A stretch of 64,000 nucleotides of DNA, from positions 186,001 to 250,000 of the forward strand of contig NZ_JALEBG010000001.1 in the NCBI RefSeq assembly GCF_022758235.1, written 5' to 3'. Under the pieces are notes generated by a model. The model was given only the letters and a program-made list of their open reading frames with translations, made no database searches and was not told where the DNA came from. A program made the position numbers and the translations under genes. Every line of letters begins with the position of its first letter. Within the stretch, counting starts at the first letter, position 1. Positions 44,230 to 53,632 of this stretch are shown here, one piece after another. Origin of the DNA: Pontibacter liquoris. GTDB lineage: Bacteria; Bacteroidota; Bacteroidia; Cytophagales; Hymenobacteraceae.

Positions 44230-45483
44230 ATGAAACCCTCCTCCCTGTCCCTGATCATCTTTCTACTTGGAGCAGCTATTTCCGCCGCCTCCGCGCAGCA
44301 AAAAGACAGCGCCTGGCTCGAAAAGCTGCTGCGTGCGCAGGCTTCCCCGCTGCTGCAAAACGTGCTCAACAAGCCCGACACGTTTCAGTACCAGATTATC
44401 TATACCAGCATCGACCGCGACAAACACAACCGGCCGCATTTCAAACATTACTACTATAACGTAGACCGCAACCGATATTTCAACCCGGCTTCCACGGTAA
44501 AACTGCCGGCGGCCCTGGCTGCGTTGGAGAAGCTAAATAGCCTGAAGGCAACCGGCATAGATAAGTATACGTCCATGCTCACCGACAGCGCCTACAGCAG
44601 CCAGACCACCGTGCTAGCAGATTCTACTTCCGAAAACGGCCTGCCCTCTGTGGCGCATTACATTAACAAAGTGTTCCTGGTGAGCGACAACGATGCCTAC
44701 AACCGCCTGTATGAGTTTGTCGGGCAGCAGCAGCTGAATGAAAGCCTGTGGCAGAAAGGCTATAAACAGGTGCGTATTACCCGCCGTTTTACCCCGATGA
44801 CGGAAGAGGAGAACCGCCACACCAACCCCATCCGCTTTGTGCAGGACGGAAAACTGCTGTACGCTCAGCCAGCGGCGCACAGCAATGCGGTATTTGATTT
44901 CAGTAAAAAGGTGCAGGTTGGCAAGGCGCATTGGGATTGGGACGACAAGCTGATAAACGAGCCGATGGATTTTACGACCCACAACAACCTGCCCCTGGAT
45001 GATCTGCGGCAAATCTTACAGTCGGTGCTGTTTCCGGAGTCGGTGCCGGCGCAGCAACGCTTTAACCTCACGCCCCAGGATTATGCCTTCCTCTACGAGC
45101 ACATGCCCAAGCTGCCTTTCGAAAGCGCGTACCCCAGGTATGACACCACCGAATTCTTCGACAGCTATACCAAGTTCTTCATGTATAAAGCCGGCAAAAG
45201 CAAAGTGCCGGAGTATATGCGCATCTACAACAAACCGGGCTGGTCGTATGGCTTCCTGACCGATGCCGCCTATATCGCAGACCTGAAAAACAAAGTGGAA
45301 TTCATGCTCTCGGCCGTGATTTACGTGAACAGCGACGGTGTGCTCAACGATGGCAAGTATGAGTATGAGGAGATCGGCTACCCGTTCTTTAAGGAGATAG
45401 GCGACATTGTGTACAAGTATGAGCTGGGAAGAAAACGTAAGTATAAACCCGATCTGAGCAGGTTTAAACCGGGGAATCTATAA
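44230..45483 (+). CDS. Class A beta-lactamase-like serine hydrolase, copy 2
   Basis: 417 residues from the ATG at 44230, which begins a clean signal peptide (MKPSSLSLIIFLLGAAISAASA); the TTG at 44212 is less likely. Ser-x-x-Lys is in PASTVKLPAALAALEKL (about 88), Ser-x-Asn in FLVSDNDAYNRLYEF (about 152), and the third box is NKPG in place of Lys-Thr-Gly. It is a tandem paralogue of the 42204 gene with closely similar sequence over nearly the full length; the two are separated by a repeat-rich spacer that may have accompanied the duplication. The same murein-related hydrolase role is inferred. Ends before a long hairpin and a bidirectional terminator. Confidence 0.83.
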   Translation: MKPSSLSLIIFLLGAAISAASAQQKDSAWLEKLLRAQASPLLQNVLNKPDTFQYQIIYTSIDRDKHNRPHFKHYYYNVDRNRYFNPASTVKLPAALAALEKLNSLKATGIDKYTSMLTDSAYSSQTTVLADSTSENGLPSVAHYINKVFLVSDNDAYNRLYEFVGQQQLNESLWQKGYKQVRITRRFTPMTEEENRHTNPIRFVQDGKLLYAQPAAHSNAVFDFSKKVQVGKAHWDWDDKLINEPMDFTTHNNLPLDDLRQILQSVLFPESVPAQQRFNLTPQDYAFLYEHMPKLPFESAYPRYDTTEFFDSYTKFFMYKAGKSKVPEYMRIYNKPGWSYGFLTDAAYIADLKNKVEFMLSAVIYVNSDGVLNDGKYEYEEIGYPFFKEIGDIVYKYELGRKRKYKPDLSRFKPGNL

Positions 45484-45521
45484 GCTTTCCGGCAACCAGA
45501 TTAGGCGCATGGCCTCTCTAA

Positions 45522-45602
45522 GACCTCGCAGTGTGCGCAGCTCCTGCGAGTGTCTGCACCGGTTAACCAGACGCTCACAGGAGCTGCGCACACTGCGAGG
45601 TC
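45522..45602. repeat. Long palindromic element, 35-bp arms
   Basis: 25-bp perfect outer arms (45522-45546 / 45578-45602) plus 10 more paired positions with two mismatches (45547-45556 / 45568-45577) around an 11-nt loop. It precedes a separate canonical terminator, so it is not needed for termination. Confidence 0.85.
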
Positions 45603-45616
45603 AGGTCCAAGGCAAT

Positions 45617-45650
45617 AAAAAAGCCCCTGCTATTTTAGCAGGGGCTTTTA
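45617..45650. terminator. Bidirectional rho-independent terminator
   Basis: AAAAGCCCCTGCTA (45619-45632) and TAGCAGGGGCTTTT (45636-45649) with a 3-nt loop, between the convergent hydrolase copy 2 and susD pair 2. Confidence 0.88.
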
Positions 45651-45674
45651 CATTTATACTTGAGTACTGTCAGC

Positions 45675-47072
45675 TTAATTTACATCCCACCATACATGGC
45701 CGTAAAGGTCGTCCTGGCCGCCAAATTGCCGTTGGGTAGCCTGCTGATAGCTGGCCGTGTTGTTAAACTGCTCCTGGATAGGGTAGCCCTGGCGGGTTGG
45801 TACCTGCTTGCCACCGGGTGCGGTTAAGTTGTTCGGATAGCCTGTTCTGCGCCATTCGGCCCATGCTTCGTAGCCGTGCATGAACAAATGCACCCAGCGC
45901 TGCTCCGCGATCTGCTCGATCGCTTTGGCCGGATCGTAGGCTACCTGCGGCTGTGCCAGCAGCTCGGCAGCGCCGGTGTTGGTGCCCGTCCACTGTACTA
46001 TCGACTGCTCCACGGCCAGGGCATAGTTGGCTGCTGCCTCGGCATCACCGCCGCCAATCCAGCCGCGCTTGGCCGCTTCGGCTTTGGCAAACAAGGCCTC
46101 TGCATACGTTACCAGGTATACCGGCGCATCCTGCTTCCAGATAGCATCACCCAGCAAAGAAGGGTCCTGCTGGTCGAGGCCCTCGGTTAAGCCAAGCTCC
46201 AGGCCCACATACTCGCCGGCGCCGTTTACGTTGCCGAAAACAGGCAGGCGGGGATCGTTCACCGGCTTCAGCTCGTTTACCAGCGTCTTGCTCAGGGCCC
46301 ACCAGAAGCGTCCCTGGTTGGCAATCTGGTCATACCAGAAGTTCTGGTTAGCCTCGGTAGCCAGGTGTTGGAACGTCAGGTTGTCGGAGTTAGAAGCCAT
46401 AATGCCGTTGGTAAGGGCTTTGTTGAACTCAGCGGCCCCTTTGGTGGCGTCTACTTCCGACAGGCGCAGGGCCATCAGCAGGTGGATGGTGTTGGCCAGC
46501 TTTTTCCATTTGGTCATGTCGCCGTTATACACCACATCATCCGGAATGTTGGTGCCCGGTACAATCGTGGCATTTGCTTCGTCGAGCAGTTGGAAAAGGT
46601 TGTTGTAAATGGATTCCTGGGTGTCGTAGGCCGGGGTAAAATTGTTCAGCCCCTGAAATGCATCGCTGTAAGGCACATCACCCCAGCGGTCAGTCATATG
46701 CCAGAAGAAATACGCTTTCAGGATCTTGGCCACAGCTACCTGGTTTACGGCCACGGTGCCACCATTCTCATTGTTTTGCTGATTTTTGAGAACAGCCTCC
46801 AGGTTCATCAGCGGGCCGGTATACAGGTTGTAAAAGTTGAAGTTCACATCCGTATAAAGCGAGGCGTTCACATATTGCGTTTCGGCCAGGTACTGGGCAT
46901 AAAACTCGCCCTGGGGGGCAGAGCTTAAGCCCGGTAGGTAGAGGGTGGCATTGGCGATCAGTTGTGCGTTCGAAGCCTGGCTGGGCAGGTTCGGGTTGAC
47001 GTTCATGTCATCAAAGTTGTCGCAGCTTGCCAGAAATAAGCATGTGAGCAAAAATAGATATACTTTTTTCAT
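45675..47072 (-). CDS. SusD/RagB-like surface lipoprotein (pair 2)
   Basis: 465-residue SusD-like_2 lipoprotein: signal with lipobox FLASC (Cys near residue 17), then DNFDDMNVNPNLPSQASNAQL, the analogue of the NTNPN start seen in pair 1. A C-terminal HGYEAWAEWRRTGYPN block is typical of the group. It is 11 bp downstream of its SusC on the minus strand, so they form one transcript and complex. It lies between the tandem serine hydrolases and the NagZ-like fusion, so a murein-derived ligand is likely; ligand identity cannot be read from the sequence. Confidence 0.92.
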   Translation of the reverse strand: MKKVYLFLLTCLFLASCDNFDDMNVNPNLPSQASNAQLIANATLYLPGLSSAPQGEFYAQYLAETQYVNASLYTDVNFNFYNLYTGPLMNLEAVLKNQQNNENGGTVAVNQVAVAKILKAYFFWHMTDRWGDVPYSDAFQGLNNFTPAYDTQESIYNNLFQLLDEANATIVPGTNIPDDVVYNGDMTKWKKLANTIHLLMALRLSEVDATKGAAEFNKALTNGIMASNSDNLTFQHLATEANQNFWYDQIANQGRFWWALSKTLVNELKPVNDPRLPVFGNVNGAGEYVGLELGLTEGLDQQDPSLLGDAIWKQDAPVYLVTYAEALFAKAEAAKRGWIGGGDAEAAANYALAVEQSIVQWTGTNTGAAELLAQPQVAYDPAKAIEQIAEQRWVHLFMHGYEAWAEWRRTGYPNNLTAPGGKQVPTRQGYPIQEQFNNTASYQQATQRQFGGQDDLYGHVWWDVN

Positions 47073-47083
47073 GTTAGCGCTGA

Positions 47084-50000
47084 TTAGAAATTGATATTAA
47101 GATTTACCCCGTAAGAGCGCACCGTATTCAGGCCACCGGTTTCGAGCCAGCTGATGGGCGCGCTGCCGGTCGAGAGCTCGGATGGGTCCAGTCCTTTGGG
47201 GGCTTTTTGCCACAGCATGGCGGGGTTTCGGGCAATGAGGGCCACGTTCACGGCGCTGAAAGGCAGCCATGTCAGGTTGCTCTTGGCTAAGGTATAGCCC
47301 AGGCGCAGCTCCCGCAGTTTGATGTAGGAGGCATCGTAGAGCCACTCTTCGTATACATGGGTGCCCAGGGTGGTTCGGAAATACGCTTTGGCATCGACAT
47401 ACGTGGTAACCAGCTGGCCCGACACATCCTCGCCGTTGATGATGGTGCCCGGGGCATACATGCCCGAAACCTTCACCCCGCCGCCATCGGCTACCGCGTC
47501 GCGCACATTCTTGCCTTTGTCGTTAAGAGCGGCTGTTTCTGCGGCCTGCCCCGATTTAACGGCCAGCATACGCGACCAGCTGAAGAACTGTCCGCCCAGC
47601 TGGTAATCGATCATCACGCCCAGGCTCAGCTTGCCAAAAAGGCGGAAGTTGTTCTGGAAACCACCGGTCAGGTCCGGAAGCACGCTACCAAAGTTGTGGT
47701 TGGCATCTGTGTACAGGGGCAGGCCCTTGGCGCTCAACAGGATCGTTCCGGTTTCCGGGTCGCGCTGGTACGCTTTGCCTACCAGGCTGCCAAACGGCTG
47801 GTTCACATACGAGTTCAGGAACAAATCGACCGAGGAATAGCGGTTGCTAGCATGGTTATATACCTCCGTTCCGGGGTAAAGCTCCTTCACCATACTTTCA
47901 TTTTTGTTCAGGTTGAAGGTCGCATCCCAGGTAAAGAGTTCCGAGGCAACGGGCGTTCCTGTCAGGGTCAGTTCAATACCGTGGTTTTCGATCAGGCCGG
48001 CATTTACAAAAGCAGAGTTGTAGCCGCTGGTGCCCGACAAATCCAGGTTAATGATCTGGTTCTTGTTTTTTTGCTGATAGTATGTGAAATCAACACCTAA
48101 ACGGTTCTGGAAGAATTTCAGGTCGAAGCCTGCTTCGTAGGAGTGTGCAAACGAAGGCTTCAGGTTCGGATTATTGAGTGCATCCGGAATGTATAAGGAG
48201 TTGATGTTGCCGTACATACCGCCAACGTTGTAGGAGGGCGTTGTGCGGTAAGGTTCCAGGTCGGAGCCGGCCTGCGCGTAGCTCAGGCGCACCTTACCGA
48301 AAGAAAGCGGGTTCCAGGCAAGCAGCTCGCTAAACACCATGCTACCCGATACCGAAGGATACCAGTAGGAGTTGTTGGCCGCCGGCAAGCTGGAAGAAAT
48401 GTCGTTTCGCAAAGAGGCATCGATAAAGTAAGTGTCTTTATACCCCAGCGAGGCCATGCCGAACATACTTCGGATCTCTTTCTGTAGCAGGTTAGAAGCA
48501 GTGGTAGGGCGGTCGATAGAAGCCTCGATATTATAGAAGCGTGGCGTGGAAAGGCCGCCTGCCGTTGCCTGGTAGAGGTATGATTTGTTAAGGTGATAGA
48601 TGTTGCCGCCCAGGTTTGCATTCAACGAGAAGTCACCGAATTCTTTCGTGTACTGGCCCAGGAACTCGTAGTTCATTTCCTTGTTCTGGTATTTGCCTAC
48701 ACTATACCCGGGCACATACCGGCCGCCAACGGCTTCTCTGGTCTCTATATTCTGCGTGAACATATCGGAGCGCACGTGGCCGGTCAGTTTCAGCTCGGGC
48801 AGGAGCTGCCAGGTGGCACCCACATCACCAAACACGCGGTCTCTCTTATCGGAGCCATAGTTTTCGTAGGCTTCAAAGTAGGGGTTGTTCCAGTAAAGCG
48901 CGCCGAAATCCGTGATCTCGCCGGTGGTAGAGCTGGGCCGGCCCAGGTTCCAGTGCAAAAAGGTGCCATCCGGGTACTGGTAGTTTTTCATGCGCTTCAT
49001 ATCCACGTTGCGCTCAAACCACTGCACCAGGTTGCGCGAGCCACCATCATACCCTTGCGAAGGACGCTGGCCACTGTTATTGGCATAGTTCACGTTGGCC
49101 GAAACCGTCAGTTTTTTGGTCAGTTCCAGTGAAGAGCTCAGGCCCAGGTTATTGCGCTTGAGCCAGGTGTTGGGCTCCACCCCTTCGATGTTGGTGTTGT
49201 TATAGCTCAGGCGGAAAGTGGAGTTTTCGTTGCCGCCGGCAATTGTCACGCCGTTGTTCAGGTTATAGCCTGTCTCATAAAAATCCTTGATGTTGTCAGG
49301 ATGCGGTAAAAAGGGCGTGAGCTTGCCGTATTCCGCGTCCTGTGGGTAAAAGCTGTATACCTGGCGTACCAGGGTGCCGTCCATCTTCGGGCCCCAGCTT
49401 TCGTCGTAGCTCATGTCCACGTACTTGTCGCCGTTGGGTAGCGTGCGCCAGGTCTGGCTTCCGCCGCCGCCGTAAACATCCTGCAGGGGCATAAAGTTAC
49501 CTACCTTTTCAACTGAGAAGGCAGAGTTCAGCGATACCTCGATCTTCTTAGGTCCTTTAGAGCCTTTTTTGGTCGTGATCATGATTACGCCATACTGCCC
49601 CCGGATACCGTAAAGGGCCGATGCGGCAGGACCTTTGAGTACGTTCACCGATTCAATGTCTTCGGAGTTGATGTCCTGGGCCAGGTTGCCATAGTCGGCC
49701 CCGCCATAGCCGGCAAAGTTGGCATTGGAAATAGGCGTGCCATCCACTACGATCAGCGGCTGGTCATTTGTTGCGAGCGAGTTTACACCCCGGATTTTGA
49801 TTTTCTGCGTGCCGCCCATACTTGCCCCGGACGAGCCGGTTACCTGCACGCCGGCTACTTTGCCAGCCAGCGACCCGATCACGTTCTGTTCTTTGGTCAG
49901 CGTCAGTTTGTCGCCGCTCACCTCCTGCGTGGCGTAGCCCAACGACCGCTCATCGCGCTCTATGCCCAGGGCGGTAACCACTACCTCGCGCAGTTGTTTG

Positions 50001-50302
50001 GTGTCGGTTTGCAGGCGCACGTTTATAACCGATTGGTTTGCCACCGGCACCTCCTGGGCCTGATAGCCGATAAAGCGGAATACCAGCGTGGCATTGGCAT
50101 CCGTTACCCGGATCTGGTAATTGCCGTTGGCATCCGTAGAGGTGCCGAAGCTCGTGCCTTTTACAATCACACTTACGCCGGGCAGCGCCATGTCGTCCTC
50201 TGCGCCTGTGACGCTGCCACTGATACTGGTCCCCTGGGCAAAGGAAGATGTCGCCCAGCCTACCAGCAGCAGCAGAATGATTAATGTAAAGCTGTTTCTC
50301 AT
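47084..50302 (-). CDS. SusC/RagA-type TonB-dependent outer-membrane importer (pair 2)
   Basis: Outer-membrane importer partner of the SusD at 45675. The ATG at 50302 starts a signal peptide (MRNSFTLIILLLLVGWATSSFA), giving 1072 residues; the frame's upstream start at 50341 is less likely. Order: carboxypeptidase-regulatory-like domain (ISGSVTGAEDDMALPGVSVI), the REVVVTALG junction, plug (KIKIRGVNSLATNDQPLIVV) and barrel ending with an aromatic residue (GVNLNINF). It is clearly paralogous but not closely identical to pair 1, so the two systems probably take different fragments. Confidence 0.94.
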   Translation of the reverse strand: MRNSFTLIILLLLVGWATSSFAQGTSISGSVTGAEDDMALPGVSVIVKGTSFGTSTDANGNYQIRVTDANATLVFRFIGYQAQEVPVANQSVINVRLQTDTKQLREVVVTALGIERDERSLGYATQEVSGDKLTLTKEQNVIGSLAGKVAGVQVTGSSGASMGGTQKIKIRGVNSLATNDQPLIVVDGTPISNANFAGYGGADYGNLAQDINSEDIESVNVLKGPAASALYGIRGQYGVIMITTKKGSKGPKKIEVSLNSAFSVEKVGNFMPLQDVYGGGGSQTWRTLPNGDKYVDMSYDESWGPKMDGTLVRQVYSFYPQDAEYGKLTPFLPHPDNIKDFYETGYNLNNGVTIAGGNENSTFRLSYNNTNIEGVEPNTWLKRNNLGLSSSLELTKKLTVSANVNYANNSGQRPSQGYDGGSRNLVQWFERNVDMKRMKNYQYPDGTFLHWNLGRPSSTTGEITDFGALYWNNPYFEAYENYGSDKRDRVFGDVGATWQLLPELKLTGHVRSDMFTQNIETREAVGGRYVPGYSVGKYQNKEMNYEFLGQYTKEFGDFSLNANLGGNIYHLNKSYLYQATAGGLSTPRFYNIEASIDRPTTASNLLQKEIRSMFGMASLGYKDTYFIDASLRNDISSSLPAANNSYWYPSVSGSMVFSELLAWNPLSFGKVRLSYAQAGSDLEPYRTTPSYNVGGMYGNINSLYIPDALNNPNLKPSFAHSYEAGFDLKFFQNRLGVDFTYYQQKNKNQIINLDLSGTSGYNSAFVNAGLIENHGIELTLTGTPVASELFTWDATFNLNKNESMVKELYPGTEVYNHASNRYSSVDLFLNSYVNQPFGSLVGKAYQRDPETGTILLSAKGLPLYTDANHNFGSVLPDLTGGFQNNFRLFGKLSLGVMIDYQLGGQFFSWSRMLAVKSGQAAETAALNDKGKNVRDAVADGGGVKVSGMYAPGTIINGEDVSGQLVTTYVDAKAYFRTTLGTHVYEEWLYDASYIKLRELRLGYTLAKSNLTWLPFSAVNVALIARNPAMLWQKAPKGLDPSELSTGSAPISWLETGGLNTVRSYGVNLNINF

Positions 50303-50527
50303 AATTAAGCAGATTATGTTAGTTTGCAACAATATAGTCATATATTAATAACTATAAAAGCTTCCGGCCCATTAACTTCCTGTGCCTAAGGTGGCTGCAG
50401 CTTTCTCTGCTTTTGAGCCTCCTGAAGGCCTAAAGGGTGGATGCCCGGCCAGTAGCTGGCAACAGAACCAGGCTGTTTTTAGAGCCGATACCGCTCACTG
50501 CTGCGTCTTTCTACTGATCGTATAAAC

Positions 50528-50566
50528 AAAAAGCGCCCGCTCCAGGAAATGGAGCGGGCGCTTTTT
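50528..50566 (-). terminator. Rho-independent terminator after the nagZ-like fusion
   Basis: Perfect 16-bp stem AAAAAGCGCCCGCTCC / GGAGCGGGCGCTTTTT with a 7-nt loop, 25 bp past the stop of the minus-strand GH3 gene. Confidence 0.88.
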
Positions 50567-50590
50567 AATAAAGGCGTCGTTATACTTACT

Positions 50591-53500
50591 CTACTCGATA
50601 GACAGTGCTTTGCGTTGCTGGTCAGCCTTTTTCAGGGCTTTGTAGACCACTTCGAGTACCTGCGTGCGCGTGTTCAGTTTGCTGAGCTTGTTGTTCTCGC
50701 GGGTCGGGTTTACGCGGTTCGACAGGAACACATACACCAGTTTGTTGGTCGGGTCGATCCAGGTATAGGTGCCGGTAAAGCCGGAGTGGCCAAAGCTTTC
50801 GGCAGGGGCGCTTGGCGCCGCGTTGCCGTTCGGTTCTCCCGGTTTGGCCGGCCTGTCGAATCCCAGGGCGCGGTAATTGCCCTGCGCGCAGAACTGGCAC
50901 TTGCTGAACTCGCTTACGGTATGATCGGCAATTATGCGCTTGCCGCCATACGTGCCATCGTTGAGGTAGAGCTGCATGAGCTTGGCCAGGTCGTTGGCAT
51001 CGCCAAACAGACCGGCGTGGCCGCTCAGGCCACCTAGCATGGCGGCGCCTTCGTCGTGCACGGTGCCGTGCAGCAGTTGCTTCCTGAAAAGCGTATCAAC
51101 CTCGGTGGGCACAATCCGCGACAGCGGGTATTGCTTGTAGGGGTTAAAGGTGAGCGTGGTAGCGCCTATCGGCTCGTAAATGTTCTCTTTCAGGTAGGTC
51201 TCGAACCCAACGCCGGTAATATTCTGCACCACCAGTGGGGCAAGTATAAACGAGAGGTCGCTGTAAACGTAGCCCGGCTTGTCGTTCAGCGGCGATTCCT
51301 TTATCTGCTCGTAAATCTTGTCGGCGTACTTGCGGTGGATGTACAGGTTATTAGCCACTTTCAGCGGGTAGTGGGCCGATGAATCGGCTTTGAACGTATG
51401 GCGCTTAAATTTGCCGTTTTCCTTTACCGTTTCTTTCCAGAACGGGATCCAGGCTTTCAACCGGGCCTGGTGCGTGAGGATATCGCGGTATTTGAGGTTC
51501 TCCTTGTTCGAGCCTTCCATCAGGGGCAGGTAGTGGCCCAGCGTCTGGTCCACATCAAAGCGGCCTTCGCCTTTGAGCTTCATAAAGGCCGCCAGCGAGG
51601 TGCTGATCTTGGTCACGGAGGCCATGTCGTAGAGGTCGGTGTTCTGCACCGGCACCTGGTTGTCGTAAGTATGATACCCGAATGATTTGTAGTAGATCAC
51701 CTTGCCGTCTTTGGCGACCAGCACCTGCGCGCCGGGCGTGGCTTGCTCCGCGATGGCCTGCGCTACCAGCGAGTCGATGCCAGTCAGGTCTTCCGATTTA
51801 AGGCCAACCGCTTCGGGCGTAGTATAGGCAAAGCGCAGGCCGCCATTCGTAGTCAGGCCGTCGCCATACTTAAAGGCATTGCTCACCGTAACCGGCAGCT
51901 TTCCTTTGGCACCGATACCGCCGAAGATGAGCTGCGAGGCCAGGTCCTGCGTCAGGCTGTTTTCCTGGTAGGTGGCAATTACGGCAGCTGCTTTATCAAT
52001 GCCCTCCAGTTTGGCCAGGCTGTATACGTTGCCGAAGTCGGCTACCAGCGTAGGCTGCGCCAGGATGAGGTCTTTCAGGAACAAATTCATTTCTGGGGTG
52101 ATGCCGAAGGTGCCGCTGCCCGCTTTTAGCTGTAACTTATGCACGCCGGCAATCACCAGGTTATAGTTTTTGAGCTGCTGCTGCAGTAACGCCAACTCGG
52201 CGATGGTTGCGTTTGGTGCCAGGTAAAAGTTGGTTACATTGGTATAGCGTGCCAGGCCGCGCTGGAAGTCTGTTTCAGCGGTGGTGCCAATGGCCAGGGC
52301 CGCCACTTTCAGGGTGTCCAGCGTTTGGATAGGCAGGATGTTTTGCTTGTTGCGCAGCAGCGTCACCGACTCCTCTACCAGGCGGTGGTTCAGGTACTGG
52401 GCATGCGGGTTGTTGAGGTCGGCCACCAGGTGCTCGGTTTCGATCGGCTGCCACTTGTCCAGGCCCACCCATTGTTTGGCGGCCAGTACCTTGCGGCAGC
52501 GGGCATCAATCTCTGCCTGTGTGATCTCTTTGTTCTTGATGGCTTTTTTTATCTCCTGGATGGTGGTTTTTACATCCATTGTGTTGAGCAGCACATCGTT
52601 TCCGGCCAGCAGCGCTTTCACATCCACCACGCCCGGCGGGTAGAATTTGGCGACGCCCTGCATGTTCAGCGCATCGGTAAAGACCAATCCTTTAAAGCCC
52701 AGTTCGCCTTTCAGCAGGTCCGTTACGATGGGTTTGGAAAGGGTAGAAGCCAGGTTAGGCGTATTGTCCAGCACCGGGATGTTCATGTGCGCCACCATCA
52801 CGCTGCCCAGGCCATGGGCCATCAGTTCGCGGAAGGGGTATAGCTCGGTCGAGTCGAGGCGGTTGCGGGAAAAGTCGAGGAGCGGCAGGCCCAGGTGCGA
52901 GTCTACGTTGGTGTCGCCGTGGCCCGGAAAATGCTTGGCACTGGCCAGCACGTGCTGATCCTGCATGCCTTTCATGTACGCCAATGATTTTTTGGTGACG
53001 TTATACTTGTCTTCGCTGAAAGAGCGGAAGCCGATCACGGGGTTGTTGGCATTGTTGTTCACGTCCACTACCGGGGCAAAGTTTACATGAATGCCCATGC
53101 GCTTGCACTGGCGGGCAATCTCGGCGCCCATCTCATAGATCAGCTTTTCGTCTTCCAGGCCGCCCAGCGCCATCTGGTACGGAAAACGCATGGTGCTGTC
53201 CAGGCGCATGCCCAGTCCCCATTCACCGTCCAGCGTCACCATCAGCGGCACTTTGCTTTCGCGCTGGTAGCGGTTGGTCATCTTGGCCTGTCGCACCGGG
53301 CCGCCCTGGAAAAAGATCAGCCCGCCCACTTTGTAGGTGGTGATCAGGTTGCTGATCGAGTCGATGTGCGCCTGGTTTTTGTTGGAGTACACCGGGATCA
53401 TGATCAGCTGCGCGATGCGCTCATCGGGCGTCAGGGAGTAGAACACCGAATCAACCCAATGTGGATCAGCGTTCAGGAACGGCGGGTCGGTTTCAGAATT

Positions 53501-53632
53501 AAAAACAGGGGCTGCCACCTTTTTAGGGGCGGTTTTCTGTGTTTTGCTGCGTTTAGTCTGCGCCAGCAGGTTGCTTGTGGCCAGCATCGACAGGAGGATG
53601 AAGGCGAGGGTGAGGAAAGGGTGTTTTTTCAA
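50591..53632 (-). CDS. nagZ: NagZ-type GH3 beta-N-acetylglucosaminidase fused to serine hydrolase (AmiE-like)
   Basis: 1013-residue exported bifunctional protein (signal peptide about 1-25). The N-terminal GH3 domain (about 50-390) has the NagZ motif KHFPGHGDTNVDSH, supplying the His-Asp acid/base (about 230-243), and nucleophile Asp in VFTDALNMQG (about 320). A GH3 C-terminal-like region follows (about 400-580). The last 400 residues are a beta-lactamase-fold serine hydrolase: SVTK nucleophile (about 672), YSDLSF and HSGFTGTYTW. Bacillus subtilis encodes NagZ and the serine amidase AmiE as adjacent genes that act in order on muropeptides; here both are on one chain, so removing peptide and then GlcNAc is inferred. 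Divergent from the amidase gene at 54021. Confidence 0.9.
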   Translation of the reverse strand: MKKHPFLTLAFILLSMLATSNLLAQTKRSKTQKTAPKKVAAPVFNSETDPPFLNADPHWVDSVFYSLTPDERIAQLIMIPVYSNKNQAHIDSISNLITTYKVGGLIFFQGGPVRQAKMTNRYQRESKVPLMVTLDGEWGLGMRLDSTMRFPYQMALGGLEDEKLIYEMGAEIARQCKRMGIHVNFAPVVDVNNNANNPVIGFRSFSEDKYNVTKKSLAYMKGMQDQHVLASAKHFPGHGDTNVDSHLGLPLLDFSRNRLDSTELYPFRELMAHGLGSVMVAHMNIPVLDNTPNLASTLSKPIVTDLLKGELGFKGLVFTDALNMQGVAKFYPPGVVDVKALLAGNDVLLNTMDVKTTIQEIKKAIKNKEITQAEIDARCRKVLAAKQWVGLDKWQPIETEHLVADLNNPHAQYLNHRLVEESVTLLRNKQNILPIQTLDTLKVAALAIGTTAETDFQRGLARYTNVTNFYLAPNATIAELALLQQQLKNYNLVIAGVHKLQLKAGSGTFGITPEMNLFLKDLILAQPTLVADFGNVYSLAKLEGIDKAAAVIATYQENSLTQDLASQLIFGGIGAKGKLPVTVSNAFKYGDGLTTNGGLRFAYTTPEAVGLKSEDLTGIDSLVAQAIAEQATPGAQVLVAKDGKVIYYKSFGYHTYDNQVPVQNTDLYDMASVTKISTSLAAFMKLKGEGRFDVDQTLGHYLPLMEGSNKENLKYRDILTHQARLKAWIPFWKETVKENGKFKRHTFKADSSAHYPLKVANNLYIHRKYADKIYEQIKESPLNDKPGYVYSDLSFILAPLVVQNITGVGFETYLKENIYEPIGATTLTFNPYKQYPLSRIVPTEVDTLFRKQLLHGTVHDEGAAMLGGLSGHAGLFGDANDLAKLMQLYLNDGTYGGKRIIADHTVSEFSKCQFCAQGNYRALGFDRPAKPGEPNGNAAPSAPAESFGHSGFTGTYTWIDPTNKLVYVFLSNRVNPTRENNKLSKLNTRTQVLEVVYKALKKADQQRKALSIE

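Noticed and set aside
42204..45483. Antibiotic-resistance beta-lactamase pair
   Set aside because: No visible Glu166 motif and no Lys-Thr-Gly; position in a murein locus makes a wall-related hydrolase more likely.
45522..45602. Terminator for the hydrolase gene
   Set aside because: Arms are too long and there is no T run; a canonical terminator follows at 45617-45650.
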